Assembly: GCF_963674565.1 (NCBI RefSeq)
Contig: NZ_OY771430.1
Span: 5,890,001 to 5,954,000 of the forward strand
Reading direction: 5' to 3'
DNA: 64,000 nt
Source: an uncultured Carboxylicivirga sp.
GTDB taxonomy: Bacteria > Bacteroidota > Bacteroidia > Bacteroidales > Marinilabiliaceae
The notes beneath the pieces were generated by a model. It was given only the letters and a program-made list of their open reading frames with translations, ran no database searches and was not told where the DNA came from. The translations under genes and the position numbers were made by a program. Positions 51,893-59,407 of this stretch are shown in pieces (within the stretch, counting starts at the first letter, position 1; each line of letters begins with the position of its first letter).

Positions 51893-53341
51893 ATGTTGAA
51901 TAAAAAATTTATCATCAATATTTTAGGTCTTGTTCTTGTGTTCGAGGCCTTGTTTATGCTTATATGTGCACTGGTAGCTTTCTTTTATAAGGAAGGTGAT
52001 ACTATAGCTTTAACATATTCAGGATTAATAGCTTTGATAGTTGGAGGAAGTGCCTGGATGTTAACTCGTAAGGTGCCCAAAGATATGATCAAACGTGAAG
52101 GTTTTATTGTTGTTACCTGTGTTTGGATCGTAATAGCTTTATTTGGTAGTCTTCCCTATATTTTAAGTGGAACTGTTCCTCGTTTTAGTGATGCTTTTTT
52201 TGAATCTATATCAGGTTTTACAACTACCGGAGCTTCTGTTATTACTGATATTGAAATCTTACCTCATGGTATTCTACTATGGCGCAGTGTAACACATTTA
52301 CTAGGAGGGATGGGTATTGTAGTGTTGGCTGTAGCTATTTTGCCTTATTTCGGTTTTGGTGGTATGCAGCTTTTTAATGCCGAAGCAGGTGGTGTTACCA
52401 ATGAGCAGTTGCATCCACGAATTGCAAAAACAGCTAAAAGTCTTTGGGGTATATATGTGTCGCTGATTGCTATTGAGACTGTTTTTTTAGTCTTTGGTGG
52501 CATGCCGCTATTCGATGCATTGTGTCATAGTTTTGGTACCATTGCCTCAGGTGGATTTTCAACCAAGAATGACAGTTTGATGGGCTATTCACCATATATT
52601 CAGTATGTGGTGATTGTATTTATGTTTTTTGCAGGCACCAATTTTACCTTATTCTATTTTCTGTGGAAAGGGAAATTTAAAAAGGTAATTGAAAACAAAG
52701 AGTTGCAATTGTATGCTTTGCTAGTGTTGTTTTTTGCATTGCTAATTGCAGGAACATTGGCATTGTACGATCATTTTCCTGCTGAACCATCTTTTAGAGC
52801 AGCACTTTTTCAGGTAGTGAGTATTGTTACTACAACTGGATTTGTATCAGCTGATTACACTGCCTGGCATCCGTATTTTACCTATGCAATTTTTCTGCTG
52901 ATGTTTATGGGAGCCAGTGCCGGAAGTACATCTGGAGGTATTAAAATAATGCGTCATCATATTTTAATGAAAAATACAATGCTTGAATTCAAACGTTTAA
53001 TTCATCCATTGGCTGTTTTTTCATTGAAGATTAAGGATAAATCCATTTCAAATGAAGTGGTTTATAAGGTGATGGCATTTGTTATTCTTTATTTCTTTGT
53101 CTTTACCATCGGTTCTTTTACACTTACCTTTTTAGGGATGGACATGAGTTCGGCCATGGGAGCTGCCGCCACTACAATGGGAGGTATAGGTCCAGGGTTG
53201 GGAACAGTGGGACCCATGAATAATTTTCTATTGGTGCCGGAAGCCGGGAAGTGGGTTTTATCTTTTCTCATGCTGTTGGGTCGTTTGGAATTATTTTCGG
53301 TTTTGATACTTTTTTCTCCTCATTTCTGGAGAAATAAATAA
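51893..53341 (+). CDS. trkH: TrkH potassium channel subunit, first copy
   Basis: A 482-aa channel protein of the TrkH/KtrB family with four pore repeats. The selectivity-filter segments are SGFTTTGASVI, FGTIASGGFSTK, VSIVTTTGFVSADY and TTMGGIGPGLG, each holding the filter Gly. The inner-membrane protein takes up K+ under TrkA control. Length is normal and all four filters are intact. It is paralogous to the following gene, similar along its whole length by eye. Confidence 0.95.
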   Translation: MLNKKFIINILGLVLVFEALFMLICALVAFFYKEGDTIALTYSGLIALIVGGSAWMLTRKVPKDMIKREGFIVVTCVWIVIALFGSLPYILSGTVPRFSDAFFESISGFTTTGASVITDIEILPHGILLWRSVTHLLGGMGIVVLAVAILPYFGFGGMQLFNAEAGGVTNEQLHPRIAKTAKSLWGIYVSLIAIETVFLVFGGMPLFDALCHSFGTIASGGFSTKNDSLMGYSPYIQYVVIVFMFFAGTNFTLFYFLWKGKFKKVIENKELQLYALLVLFFALLIAGTLALYDHFPAEPSFRAALFQVVSIVTTTGFVSADYTAWHPYFTYAIFLLMFMGASAGSTSGGIKIMRHHILMKNTMLEFKRLIHPLAVFSLKIKDKSISNEVVYKVMAFVILYFFVFTIGSFTLTFLGMDMSSAMGAAATTMGGIGPGLGTVGPMNNFLLVPEAGKWVLSFLMLLGRLELFSVLILFSPHFWRNK

Positions 53342-53380
53342 GTCTGTGTATTTTTGACTATCTAACATTGAAAATAAAGA

Positions 53381-54832
53381 ATGCTTAATTCGAGGTTTAT
53401 TTTACTGGTACTTGGACTACTTTTGGTGGTTGAAGGTGTTTTTATGTTGCTTTCAGCAGGAATAGCAGCCTTGTATAATGAGTATGATTTACCTTATCAT
53501 CTGATTTCTTCCGGTATTTGTATCACTATTGGTGGAATTATTGCAAGTATCTTTTTTAAGGCACCTAAAGATATTGGTAAGCGTGAAGGATATTTGGTGG
53601 TGACACTTGTTTGGTTAGTGTTCTCACTGTTTGGGTTACTTCCCTTTTATATTAGTGGAGCTATTCCTTCGTATACCGATGCTTTTTTCGAAACCATATC
53701 TGGTTTTACAACCACAGGTAGTAGTATTCTAAATGATATTGAAGCCTTACCGCATGGCTTATTGTTTTGGCGAAGTCTGATTCAGTGGTTGGGAGGTATG
53801 GGTATTATTGTACTTTCACTGGCCATTTTGCCTCTGCTGGGAGTAGGTGGAATGCAGATGTTTGTAGCTGAGGTACCAGGTCCGGTGCCAGATAAGTTGC
53901 ACCCTCGTATAAAAGAAACAGCCAAACGATTATATGGTATTTATGTTTTATTTACCCTGGTTGAGGCTTTATTGTTGGTTTTAGGAGGAATGACACCTTT
54001 TGATGCTATTTGCCATTCATTTACAACCATGGCAACAGGTGGATATTCAACCAAACAAGCAAGTATTGCCTATTACGATTCATCTTACCTGCAGTATGTG
54101 ATGATTTTCTTTATGTTTCTGGCGGGAGCCAATTTTACACTTTCGTTTAGTGCCTTAAAAGGTCGGTTTATGAAGGTGGTGAAAGATGAAGAGTTTCAGT
54201 CGTATTTAGGGATTGTAGTTGGAATGAGTGTAGTTGTTGCTGCAGTGTTGTATTTTACAGGTGGTGCTGATGGTGTAGAACAAAGCATCAGAGATAGTTT
54301 GTTTCAGGTGGTTTCCATTATTACAACTACCGGATATGCAACAGCGGATTATTTATTGTGGGCTCCTTTTTTAAGTATTATTATTTTCCTTCTGATGTTT
54401 TTTGGTGGTTCGGCAGGATCAACAGGTGGAGGTATCAAAATTGTACGTATCGTATTGTTGATGAAAAACAGTTATTACGAATTAAAACGACTGGTTCATC
54501 CTAATGCTGTTATTCCGGTAAGATATAACGATCGTGCCGTAGGACAAGGAATCATCACAAATGTGCTGGCCTTTATTGTTATCTATATGATGATTGTTGG
54601 ATTGAGTATGATTGTAATGAGTATGATGGGATATAATCTGGACACATCACTTGGAGCAGTTGCTACATCCATAGGTAATATTGGTCCAGGATTGGGTGAA
54701 GTAGGACCTGCTTCAAACTTTTATACAATTCCTGCTTTTGGTAAATGGTTTTTATCTATCCTGATGTTAATTGGTCGTCTGGAGATATTTACCGTAATTC
54801 TAATCTTTTCACCTTATTTCTGGAAAGAATAA
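53381..54832 (+). CDS. trkH: TrkH potassium channel subunit, second copy
   Basis: A 483-aa TrkH paralogue directly after the first, 39 nt apart. Filter segments are SGFTTTGSSIL, FTTMATGGYSTK, VSIITTTGYATADY and TSIGNIGPGLG; all four Gly are present, so it should also be a functional channel. TrkH works as a dimer, so two intact paralogues with one TrkA raise the possibility of a mixed dimer or of channels tuned to different K+ or Na+ conditions (inference). The gene meets the Sua5 gene in converging orientation with 4 nt between stops. Confidence 0.95.
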   Translation: MLNSRFILLVLGLLLVVEGVFMLLSAGIAALYNEYDLPYHLISSGICITIGGIIASIFFKAPKDIGKREGYLVVTLVWLVFSLFGLLPFYISGAIPSYTDAFFETISGFTTTGSSILNDIEALPHGLLFWRSLIQWLGGMGIIVLSLAILPLLGVGGMQMFVAEVPGPVPDKLHPRIKETAKRLYGIYVLFTLVEALLLVLGGMTPFDAICHSFTTMATGGYSTKQASIAYYDSSYLQYVMIFFMFLAGANFTLSFSALKGRFMKVVKDEEFQSYLGIVVGMSVVVAAVLYFTGGADGVEQSIRDSLFQVVSIITTTGYATADYLLWAPFLSIIIFLLMFFGGSAGSTGGGIKIVRIVLLMKNSYYELKRLVHPNAVIPVRYNDRAVGQGIITNVLAFIVIYMMIVGLSMIVMSMMGYNLDTSLGAVATSIGNIGPGLGEVGPASNFYTIPAFGKWFLSILMLIGRLEIFTVILIFSPYFWKE

Positions 54833-54836
54833 TTTT

Positions 54837-55451
54837 TTAAAGATCGACGATTCCTAATCCCTGACGTGTAATTACCATTTCATTGCTTGTGCAATCAATA
54901 ATAGTTGAAGGTTCGTTACCGCCGTATCCGCCATCAATAACCACATCAACCAAATCAGCAAATTTCTCATGAATCAGTTCCGGGTCGGTACTATATTCCA
55001 GTATGTCGTCATCATCCTTTACTGAAGTCGACAAGATTGGATTACCCAATAAGTCAACCAGAGTGCGAATAATGTTATTGTCAGGAACACGGATACCTAC
55101 TGTCTTTTTATTGTTTTTAAAAATTTTAGGAACATTGCTGTTAGCATCTAAAATAAATGTAAAGGGACCCGGTAAACAGCGTTTCATTACTTTAAAAACC
55201 TGATTATTTAGAGGCTTGGTAAAATCAGAAATATGGCTTAGATCGTAACAGATAAATGAAAGGTTGGCTTTTTTCAGATTTATATCTTTGATACGGGCAA
55301 CTTTTTCAACTGCTTTTGAATTGTAGATATCACAGCCAATCCCATAAATGGTATCTGTTGGATAGATTACCACGCCACCATTCTGCAGTATATCTACTAC
55401 TTTTCGAAGTTCGCGCTCATTCGGATTGTCTTCATAGATTTTTAGTAACAT
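54837..55451 (-). CDS. Sua5/YciO/YrdC-type threonylcarbamoyl-AMP synthase
   Basis: A 204-aa YrdC-fold protein with the nucleotide-binding KVVDILQNGGVVIYPTDTIY and GIGCD, KKANLSFICYDLSHISDFT, the basic patch TVGIRVPDNNIIRTL and the active-site ILSTSVKDDDD. It is probably a YciO-type member that forms threonylcarbamoyl-AMP for the t6A modification of tRNA; TsaC and YciO paralogues cannot be separated by eye. Length is typical of the short form without the Sua5 domain. Confidence 0.88.
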   Translation of the reverse strand: MLLKIYEDNPNERELRKVVDILQNGGVVIYPTDTIYGIGCDIYNSKAVEKVARIKDINLKKANLSFICYDLSHISDFTKPLNNQVFKVMKRCLPGPFTFILDANSNVPKIFKNNKKTVGIRVPDNNIIRTLVDLLGNPILSTSVKDDDDILEYSTDPELIHEKFADLVDVVIDGGYGGNEPSTIIDCTSNEMVITRQGLGIVDL

Positions 55452-55595
55452 GACGCCTGCTTTGTTTCACTCCTAAAGTAAGCTTTTATTTAGTTACATG
55501 GTAATTACATTGCAATAAAAAAAGTTTATAATGCAAAGGAGTTTTATGTGAGGTGTAAGATTGAACAAAAAGTTTTATCAAATGTATATTTTTTG

Positions 55596-55627
55596 TACTT
55601 GTCAGTTGAAATTAAACAATAGTTTTG
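55596..55627 (+). promoter_or_regulatory. Promoter of the S1/P1 nuclease gene
   Basis: TTG (55596-55598), 21 nt, then TAGTTTTG (55620-55627) fits the Bacteroidota promoter pattern. The predicted start lies about 36 nt before the ATG. Confidence 0.6.
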
Positions 55628-55669
55628 TGTGACATTTAAAATTAAAACAAAGAGAATAAAACATCCTGA

Positions 55670-56446
55670 ATGAAAGCAATAAATCAAACGATTATTTTAT
55701 TTGTAATTACTCTGTTTTCTGTTCAAAATGCTTTTTCCTGGGGGAGTACGGGACATCGAGCAATTGCAGAAATAGCTTACCATCAACTTTCGAACGATAC
55801 CAAAATTAAGATTAAGGAAATATTAGGTAACGACTATCTTCCATTGTATGCCAATTGGGCTGATGAAATAAGATCGGAAAAGGATAATCCTTACAATAAA
55901 TTGCCTCATTATGTAAATATGCCTTTGGATGAGAAATATGAGGATGCGGTTAAAAATCAGAAGGGAGATATTGTAACAGTTTTGGATCAGATGGTTAAAA
56001 TGCTAAAAGACAATAAATCGTCTAAAGAAGAAAAAGCTATTGCTCTTAAATTTATCATACATTTGGTAGGTGATGCTCATCAACCTATGCATGTGGGACT
56101 CAAAGAAGATTTGGGAGGTAACAGGTTGGAAGTGCAATGGTTTGGTGAAGAAAGCAATCTGCATAAAGTATGGGATGAAGAGTTAATTGATTACAGTAGA
56201 TTAAGTTATACCGAATTGGTGAATTTTGCAGGAGTCCCTGACAAGGATGCTTTAAAACAATGGAATAAACTAAGCTTTGTTGATTGGATTGATGAAACAC
56301 ATGTCATCACCCGTGATATTTACGATAATTTGGGAGACAAAAAATACAGCTATGTGTATAATCACAAATATAGTCCTGTTGTATATAAGCAAATTCAGAA
56401 GGCTGGTTACAGGTTGGCACTATTATTAAATGATCTACTGGACTAA
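55670..56446 (+). CDS. Secreted S1/P1-type nuclease
   Basis: A 258-aa zinc nuclease of the S1/P1 family, which degrades single-stranded RNA and DNA to 5'-nucleotides. The signal peptide (IILFVITLFSVQNAFS) is cut just before W24, whose amino group and side chain bind zinc in this family. Metal ligands are seen in WGSTGHRAIAEIAYHQL (H29), YANWADEIR, LPHYVNMPLD, IIHLVGDAHQPMHVG, LGGNRLEVQW and NLHKVWDEELI. Length is normal. It could supply nucleotides outside the cytoplasm together with the nuclease encoded at 35.4 kb. Confidence 0.94.
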   Translation: MKAINQTIILFVITLFSVQNAFSWGSTGHRAIAEIAYHQLSNDTKIKIKEILGNDYLPLYANWADEIRSEKDNPYNKLPHYVNMPLDEKYEDAVKNQKGDIVTVLDQMVKMLKDNKSSKEEKAIALKFIIHLVGDAHQPMHVGLKEDLGGNRLEVQWFGEESNLHKVWDEELIDYSRLSYTELVNFAGVPDKDALKQWNKLSFVDWIDETHVITRDIYDNLGDKKYSYVYNHKYSPVVYKQIQKAGYRLALLLNDLLD

Positions 56447-56466
56447 CAAGGTTCTTTTGATAAAGT

Positions 56467-56505
56467 AAAGCACTTATTGTTTATGCGATAAGTGCTTTTT
56501 TTATG
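56467..56505 (+). terminator. Terminator of the S1/P1 nuclease gene
   Basis: AAAGCACTTAT pairs perfectly over 11 bp with ATAAGTGCTTT around a 10-nt loop and is followed by TTTTATG. Confidence 0.9.
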
Positions 56506-56565
56506 ATGTAAGTTTTATACTGATATGGTAATGTACCAATAATACAAGATAAATAGAAGGTAATA

Positions 56566-56597
56566 AAAAAGCCACTTGAATAATCAAATGGCTTAAA
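56566..56597 (-). terminator. Terminator ending the tRNA array (copy A)
   Basis: AAGCCA-C-TTGA pairs with TCAA-A-TGGCTT around a short loop, followed on the minus strand by TTTTTTATT. The same hairpin recurs with two changes at 57115-57146, at the end of the duplicated unit. Confidence 0.85.
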
Positions 56598-56599
56598 AG

Positions 56600-56672
56600 A
56601 GCGGAAGACGGGGCTCAAACCCGCGACCCTCAGCTTGGAAGGCTGATGCTCTATCAACTGAGCTACTTCCGC
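56600..56672 (-). tRNA. tRNA-Gly (anticodon TCC), copy A
   Basis: Cloverleaf on the minus strand: acceptor GCGGAAG/CTTCCGC, anticodon stem TCAGC/GCTGA, loop CTTCCAA with anticodon TCC, T-loop TTTGAGC, discriminator T. No encoded CCA. Identical in sequence to the copy at 57149-57221. Confidence 0.95.
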
Positions 56673-56681
56673 AAATAATTT

Positions 56682-56726
56682 GCGATGCTCTATCTCCCGA
56701 TAGCTATCGGGATGAGCTACTTCCGC
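56682..56726 (-). pseudogene. tRNA-Gly 5' fragment with palindrome in the D-loop (copy A)
   Basis: The minus strand repeats the acceptor and D-stem of tRNA-Gly (GCGGAAGTAGCTCA, then GATAGAGCATC), but the D-loop core is replaced by the perfect 18-bp palindrome TCCCGATAGCTATCGGGA (56695-56712) and the anticodon half is missing. It lies directly upstream of the intact tRNA-Gly. It cannot form a tRNA. Confidence 0.85.
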
Positions 56727-56760
56727 AAAAGCAATTGTCTTTTCTGTTTCTCTAAAAGAG

Positions 56761-56834
56761 AGCCGGTAGAGGGACTCGAACCCCCGACCTGCTGATTACA
56801 AATCAGCTGCTCTAGCCAGCTGAGCTACACCGGC
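56761..56834 (-). tRNA. tRNA-Thr (anticodon TGT), copy A
   Basis: Acceptor GCCGGTG pairs with TACCGGC (one G-T pair), anticodon stem GCTGA/TCAGC, loop TTTGTAA with anticodon TGT, T-loop TTCGAGT, discriminator T. Same as the copy at 57310; a third copy at 57526 has a perfectly paired acceptor. Confidence 0.95.
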
Positions 56835-56841
56835 AGAAAAG

Positions 56842-56924
56842 TGGGGAGAGCAGGATTCGAACCTACGAAGACATAAGTCAGCGGAGTTACAGTCCGCCCC
56901 AGTTGGCCGCTTTGGTATCTCCCC
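56842..56924 (-). tRNA. tRNA-Tyr (anticodon GTA), copy A
   Basis: A class II tRNA with a long variable arm (83 nt). Acceptor GGGGAGA/TCTCCCC, anticodon stem GCGGA/TCCGC, loop CTGTAAC with anticodon GTA, T-loop TTCGAAT, discriminator A. Copy B at 57391 differs by one base in the D-arm. Confidence 0.95.
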
Positions 56925-56982
56925 ATTTGCATTCAGTAAAATTTTGTTACAACAAACATTCTTGTTGTTTATATTATTGGAG

Positions 56983-57055
56983 AGTCAGCGGAGTTATCCC
57001 GAAGCTTCGGGACCTCAGTTGGCCTCACGATAGCTATCGTGATTGGTATCTCCCC
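56983..57055 (-). pseudogene. tRNA-Tyr fragment carrying two palindromes
   Basis: Pieces of tRNA-Tyr in the right order (GGGGAGATACCAA at the 5' end, GGCCAACTG, then TAACTCCGCTGACT) are interrupted by two perfect palindromes: TCACGATAGCTATCGTGA (57025-57042) in the D-arm and TCCCGAAGCTTCGGGA (56997-57012) replacing part of the anticodon arm. The 3' half (T-arm) is missing. It is not a working tRNA. Confidence 0.85.
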
Positions 57056-57114
57056 AATTGCATTTCAATATTTTTAGTTACCTGAATCTTTTTTCAGGAT
57101 AAAATTTGCCACTA

Positions 57115-57146
57115 AAAAAGCCACTCGAAAAATCAAATGGCTTAAA
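57115..57146 (-). terminator. Internal terminator between tRNA copies
   Basis: Same hairpin as at 56566-56597 (AAGCCA/TGGCTT outer pairs) with a T run on the minus strand. It should stop transcripts from the SRP promoter before they reach copy A. Confidence 0.75.
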
Positions 57147-57148
57147 AG

Positions 57149-57221
57149 AGCGGAAGACGGGGCTCAAACCCGCGACCCTCAGCTTGGAAGGCTGATGCTC
57201 TATCAACTGAGCTACTTCCGC
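57149..57221 (-). tRNA. tRNA-Gly (anticodon TCC), copy B
   Basis: Identical in sequence to the copy at 56600-56672, offset by 549 nt. All stems and the CTTCCAA anticodon loop are intact. Confidence 0.95.
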
Positions 57222-57230
57222 AAATTATTT

Positions 57231-57275
57231 GCGATGCTCTATCTCCCGATAGCTATCGGTATGAGCTACTTACGC
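57231..57275 (-). pseudogene. tRNA-Gly 5' fragment with decayed palindrome (copy B)
   Basis: Counterpart of the fragment at 56682-56726, with the palindrome now imperfect (TCCCGATAGCTATCGGTA at 57244-57261) and the acceptor changed (TTACGC for TTCCGC on the plus strand). The two copies have therefore begun to diverge. Confidence 0.85.
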
Positions 57276-57309
57276 AAAAGCAATTTTCTTTTCTGTTTCT
57301 CTAAAAGAG

Positions 57310-57383
57310 AGCCGGTAGAGGGACTCGAACCCCCGACCTGCTGATTACAAATCAGCTGCTCTAGCCAGCTGAGCTACACCGGC
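57310..57383 (-). tRNA. tRNA-Thr (anticodon TGT), copy B
   Basis: Same sequence as the copy at 56761-56834, with intact cloverleaf and TTTGTAA anticodon loop. Confidence 0.95.
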
Positions 57384-57390
57384 AGAAAAG

Positions 57391-57473
57391 TGGGGAGAGC
57401 AGGATTCGAACCTACGAAGACATAAGTCAGCGGAGTTACAGTCCGCCCCAGTTGGCCACTTTGGTATCTCCCC
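57391..57473 (-). tRNA. tRNA-Tyr (anticodon GTA), copy B
   Basis: 83-nt class II tRNA, differing from copy A by one base in the D-arm (GTGGCC for GCGGCC on the minus strand). All stems are intact. Confidence 0.95.
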
Positions 57474-57525
57474 AATTGCATTCAGTATTTTAAAATTTTC
57501 CGGTAACCCTTTGGTTACTTTTCGG

Positions 57526-57599
57526 AGCCGGTGGAGGGACTCGAACCCCCGACCTGCTGATTACAAATCAGCTGCTCTAGCCAGCTGAGCTACACCGGC
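57526..57599 (-). tRNA. tRNA-Thr (anticodon TGT), third copy
   Basis: Third tRNA-Thr of the array, with a fully Watson-Crick acceptor (GCCGGTG/CACCGGC). It is the first tRNA after SRP RNA and lies only a few nt from its 3' end, so both are probably cut from one precursor. Confidence 0.95.
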
Positions 57600-57602
57600 A
57601 GG

Positions 57603-57703
57603 GTGGGTAAGCTACCCACATCGCACTGCTACAACCGTCTACCCTTGCTGCCGTCAAGCCCTGGGGGAATTCAACAGGAGCTAGTCGTATGAGACTTACC
57701 CGT
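57603..57703 (-). ncRNA. ffs: Signal recognition particle RNA (small, 4.5S type)
   Basis: The minus strand carries the conserved SRP apical loop region, CAGGGCTTGACGGCAGCAAG followed by GGTAGACGG, and outer ends that pair (GGGTAAG at the 5' end with CTTACCC at the 3' end). Length is about 100 nt, as for the small bacterial form that binds Ffh and targets membrane proteins. A consensus promoter lies just upstream, and tRNA-Thr follows at once. End positions are approximate. Confidence 0.88.
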
Positions 57704-57720
57704 GTTTGTGATTGCGGATG

Positions 57721-57751
57721 CAAAAGTAAAACAAAACTCAATTCCTGCAAA
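57721..57751 (-). promoter_or_regulatory. Promoter of the SRP RNA-tRNA transcript
   Basis: TTTG (57751-57748), exactly 19 nt, then TACTTTTG (57728-57721) on the minus strand, a full match to the Bacteroidota consensus. It lies about 20 nt before the SRP RNA 5' end. Confidence 0.88.
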
Positions 57752-57911
57752 TAATATGCACTACTTTTTTTATGTATTTTATCTAAAATGGTGAAAATGA
57801 AAAACAAAATTTTTACATCTTTTTTCATTCAGACTTATTCTTTAACCAAATGAAGGCTGTTTCATGTGGATTTTGTAATTTAGTTGAATTATAAATTTTA
57901 AAACCCTGATT

Positions 57912-58451
57912 ATGGAAAAAACAAATGCACCTTGGTCAAAAACTGCTTTGACTTACGGTATTTATTTAGGTGTGATCTCAATTCTTTATTCGGTTATTAT
58001 CTATGTTGCCGGTATGATTGGTAATAAACCACTAAGTTATGTCTCTTACCTTATAACAATTGGTATATTAATATGGGCTATGTTAACCTATAGAGATAAA
58101 GTTAATGGTGGTTTTATGAGCTACGGAACTGGTGTTGGTCTGGGCTTTATGACAGCTTTGATTGGCGGAGTTTTAGGTTCTATCTTTTCTTACATTCTAA
58201 TGACTGTTATTGATCCATCTATCCCGGATCAGCTTTTTAATTTGGCTATAGAGGAAGCCATTGCTAAGAATCCGGAAGTTGAGCAGAATCTTGATATGGT
58301 GGAAGGAATGATGAGAAAAATGATGAGTCCGACAGCACTTGCTCTTTTTGGTGTAGTTGGATCTGCTATTGGAGGCGTAATTATTTCTCTTATCTTAGCT
58401 GCCATCTTCAAAAAAGACAAACCAATGTTTGAAGAAGCACAGGCTGAATAG
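57912..58451 (+). CDS. DUF4199 membrane protein
   Basis: A 179-aa inner-membrane protein with four hydrophobic segments (ALTYGIYLGVISILYSVII, VSYLITIGILIWAML, GVGLGFMTALIGGVLGSIF, ALFGVVGSAIGGVIISLIL), the layout of DUF4199. The conserved YRDKVNGGFMSYGTGVGLG lies between segments 2 and 3. The function is unknown. In Bacteroidota it commonly precedes a family 2 glycosyltransferase gene, as here with a 5-nt gap. Confidence 0.92.
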   Translation: MEKTNAPWSKTALTYGIYLGVISILYSVIIYVAGMIGNKPLSYVSYLITIGILIWAMLTYRDKVNGGFMSYGTGVGLGFMTALIGGVLGSIFSYILMTVIDPSIPDQLFNLAIEEAIAKNPEVEQNLDMVEGMMRKMMSPTALALFGVVGSAIGGVIISLILAAIFKKDKPMFEEAQAE

Positions 58452-58456
58452 AGAAT

Positions 58457-59407
58457 ATGGATTTATCGATAATTGTACCATTATATAACGAGGAAGAATC
58501 GTTAAACGAATTATTAAGCTGGATCCGACGAGTTGTTGACTCGTTGGATCTTTCTTATGAAGTATTGTTTGTGGATGACGGAAGTTCAGATACTTCATGG
58601 AAAGTAGTAGAAGAATTGAAGGGGTCCAATCCAATGGTGCGAGGTATCCGTTTTAGAAGGAATTATGGTAAGTCGGCCGCTCTATATTGTGGCTTTGAGG
58701 CTGCTGAAGGTGATGTGGTGATAACCATGGATGCTGATCTTCAGGATAGCCCTGATGAAATACCGGAACTGTTTCGTTTGGTGAAAGAGGGAGGTTATGA
58801 TCTGGTAAGCGGCTGGAAAAAGAAAAGATTTGATCCAATTGGTAAAACCTTGCCAAGTAAGCTGTTTAATAGAACCGTTCGTATGGTTTCCGGTATTAAA
58901 CTGCATGATTTTAATTGCGGATTAAAAGCTTATCGTAAAGAAGTAATTAAAAGTATTGAGGTTTATGGTGAGATGCATCGCTATATTCCATTGATTGCAA
59001 AACAGGCTGGTTTTTCCAAAATTGGTGAGAAGGTAGTGCAGCATCAGGAGCGCAAATACGGTGTTTCTAAATTTGGTATTGAGCGAACTGTTAAAGGTTT
59101 TTTGGATCTGCTGTCTGTGACATTTATCTCTAAGTTTGGAAAGCGCCCAATGCACCTTTTTGGAACCTTGGGTACTTTAATGTTTGCTGTGGGTTTTGGC
59201 TCTGCACTTTGGTTAGGAGTTCGAAAACTTTGGGCTGTTTATCACAATATATCGGCTCCATTGGTTACTGAGAGTCCTTACTTTTATATTGCTTTAACCT
59301 CAATGCTATTAGGAACGCAACTTTTTTTAGCAGGTTTTCTTGCTGAGTTGGTTTCTCGTAATGGTTCAGAACGAAATAAATACCATATATCAGAAACTAT
59401 CGATTAA
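58457..59407 (+). CDS. Family 2 glycosyltransferase, membrane-bound (DPM1/GtrB-like)
   Basis: A 316-aa enzyme. The GT-A domain (1-230) shows the nucleotide-binding SIIVPLYNEEESLNELL, VLFVDDGSSDTSWKVVEEL and the metal-binding DxD-type TMDADLQDSPDEIPEL. Two C-terminal membrane segments (about 233-260 and 275-305) anchor it. Related enzymes transfer a sugar from a nucleotide sugar to a polyprenyl phosphate. The product is unknown. It shares one nucleotide with the methyltransferase start (TAATG), so the two are translationally coupled. Confidence 0.92.
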   Translation: MDLSIIVPLYNEEESLNELLSWIRRVVDSLDLSYEVLFVDDGSSDTSWKVVEELKGSNPMVRGIRFRRNYGKSAALYCGFEAAEGDVVITMDADLQDSPDEIPELFRLVKEGGYDLVSGWKKKRFDPIGKTLPSKLFNRTVRMVSGIKLHDFNCGLKAYRKEVIKSIEVYGEMHRYIPLIAKQAGFSKIGEKVVQHQERKYGVSKFGIERTVKGFLDLLSVTFISKFGKRPMHLFGTLGTLMFAVGFGSALWLGVRKLWAVYHNISAPLVTESPYFYIALTSMLLGTQLFLAGFLAELVSRNGSERNKYHISETID

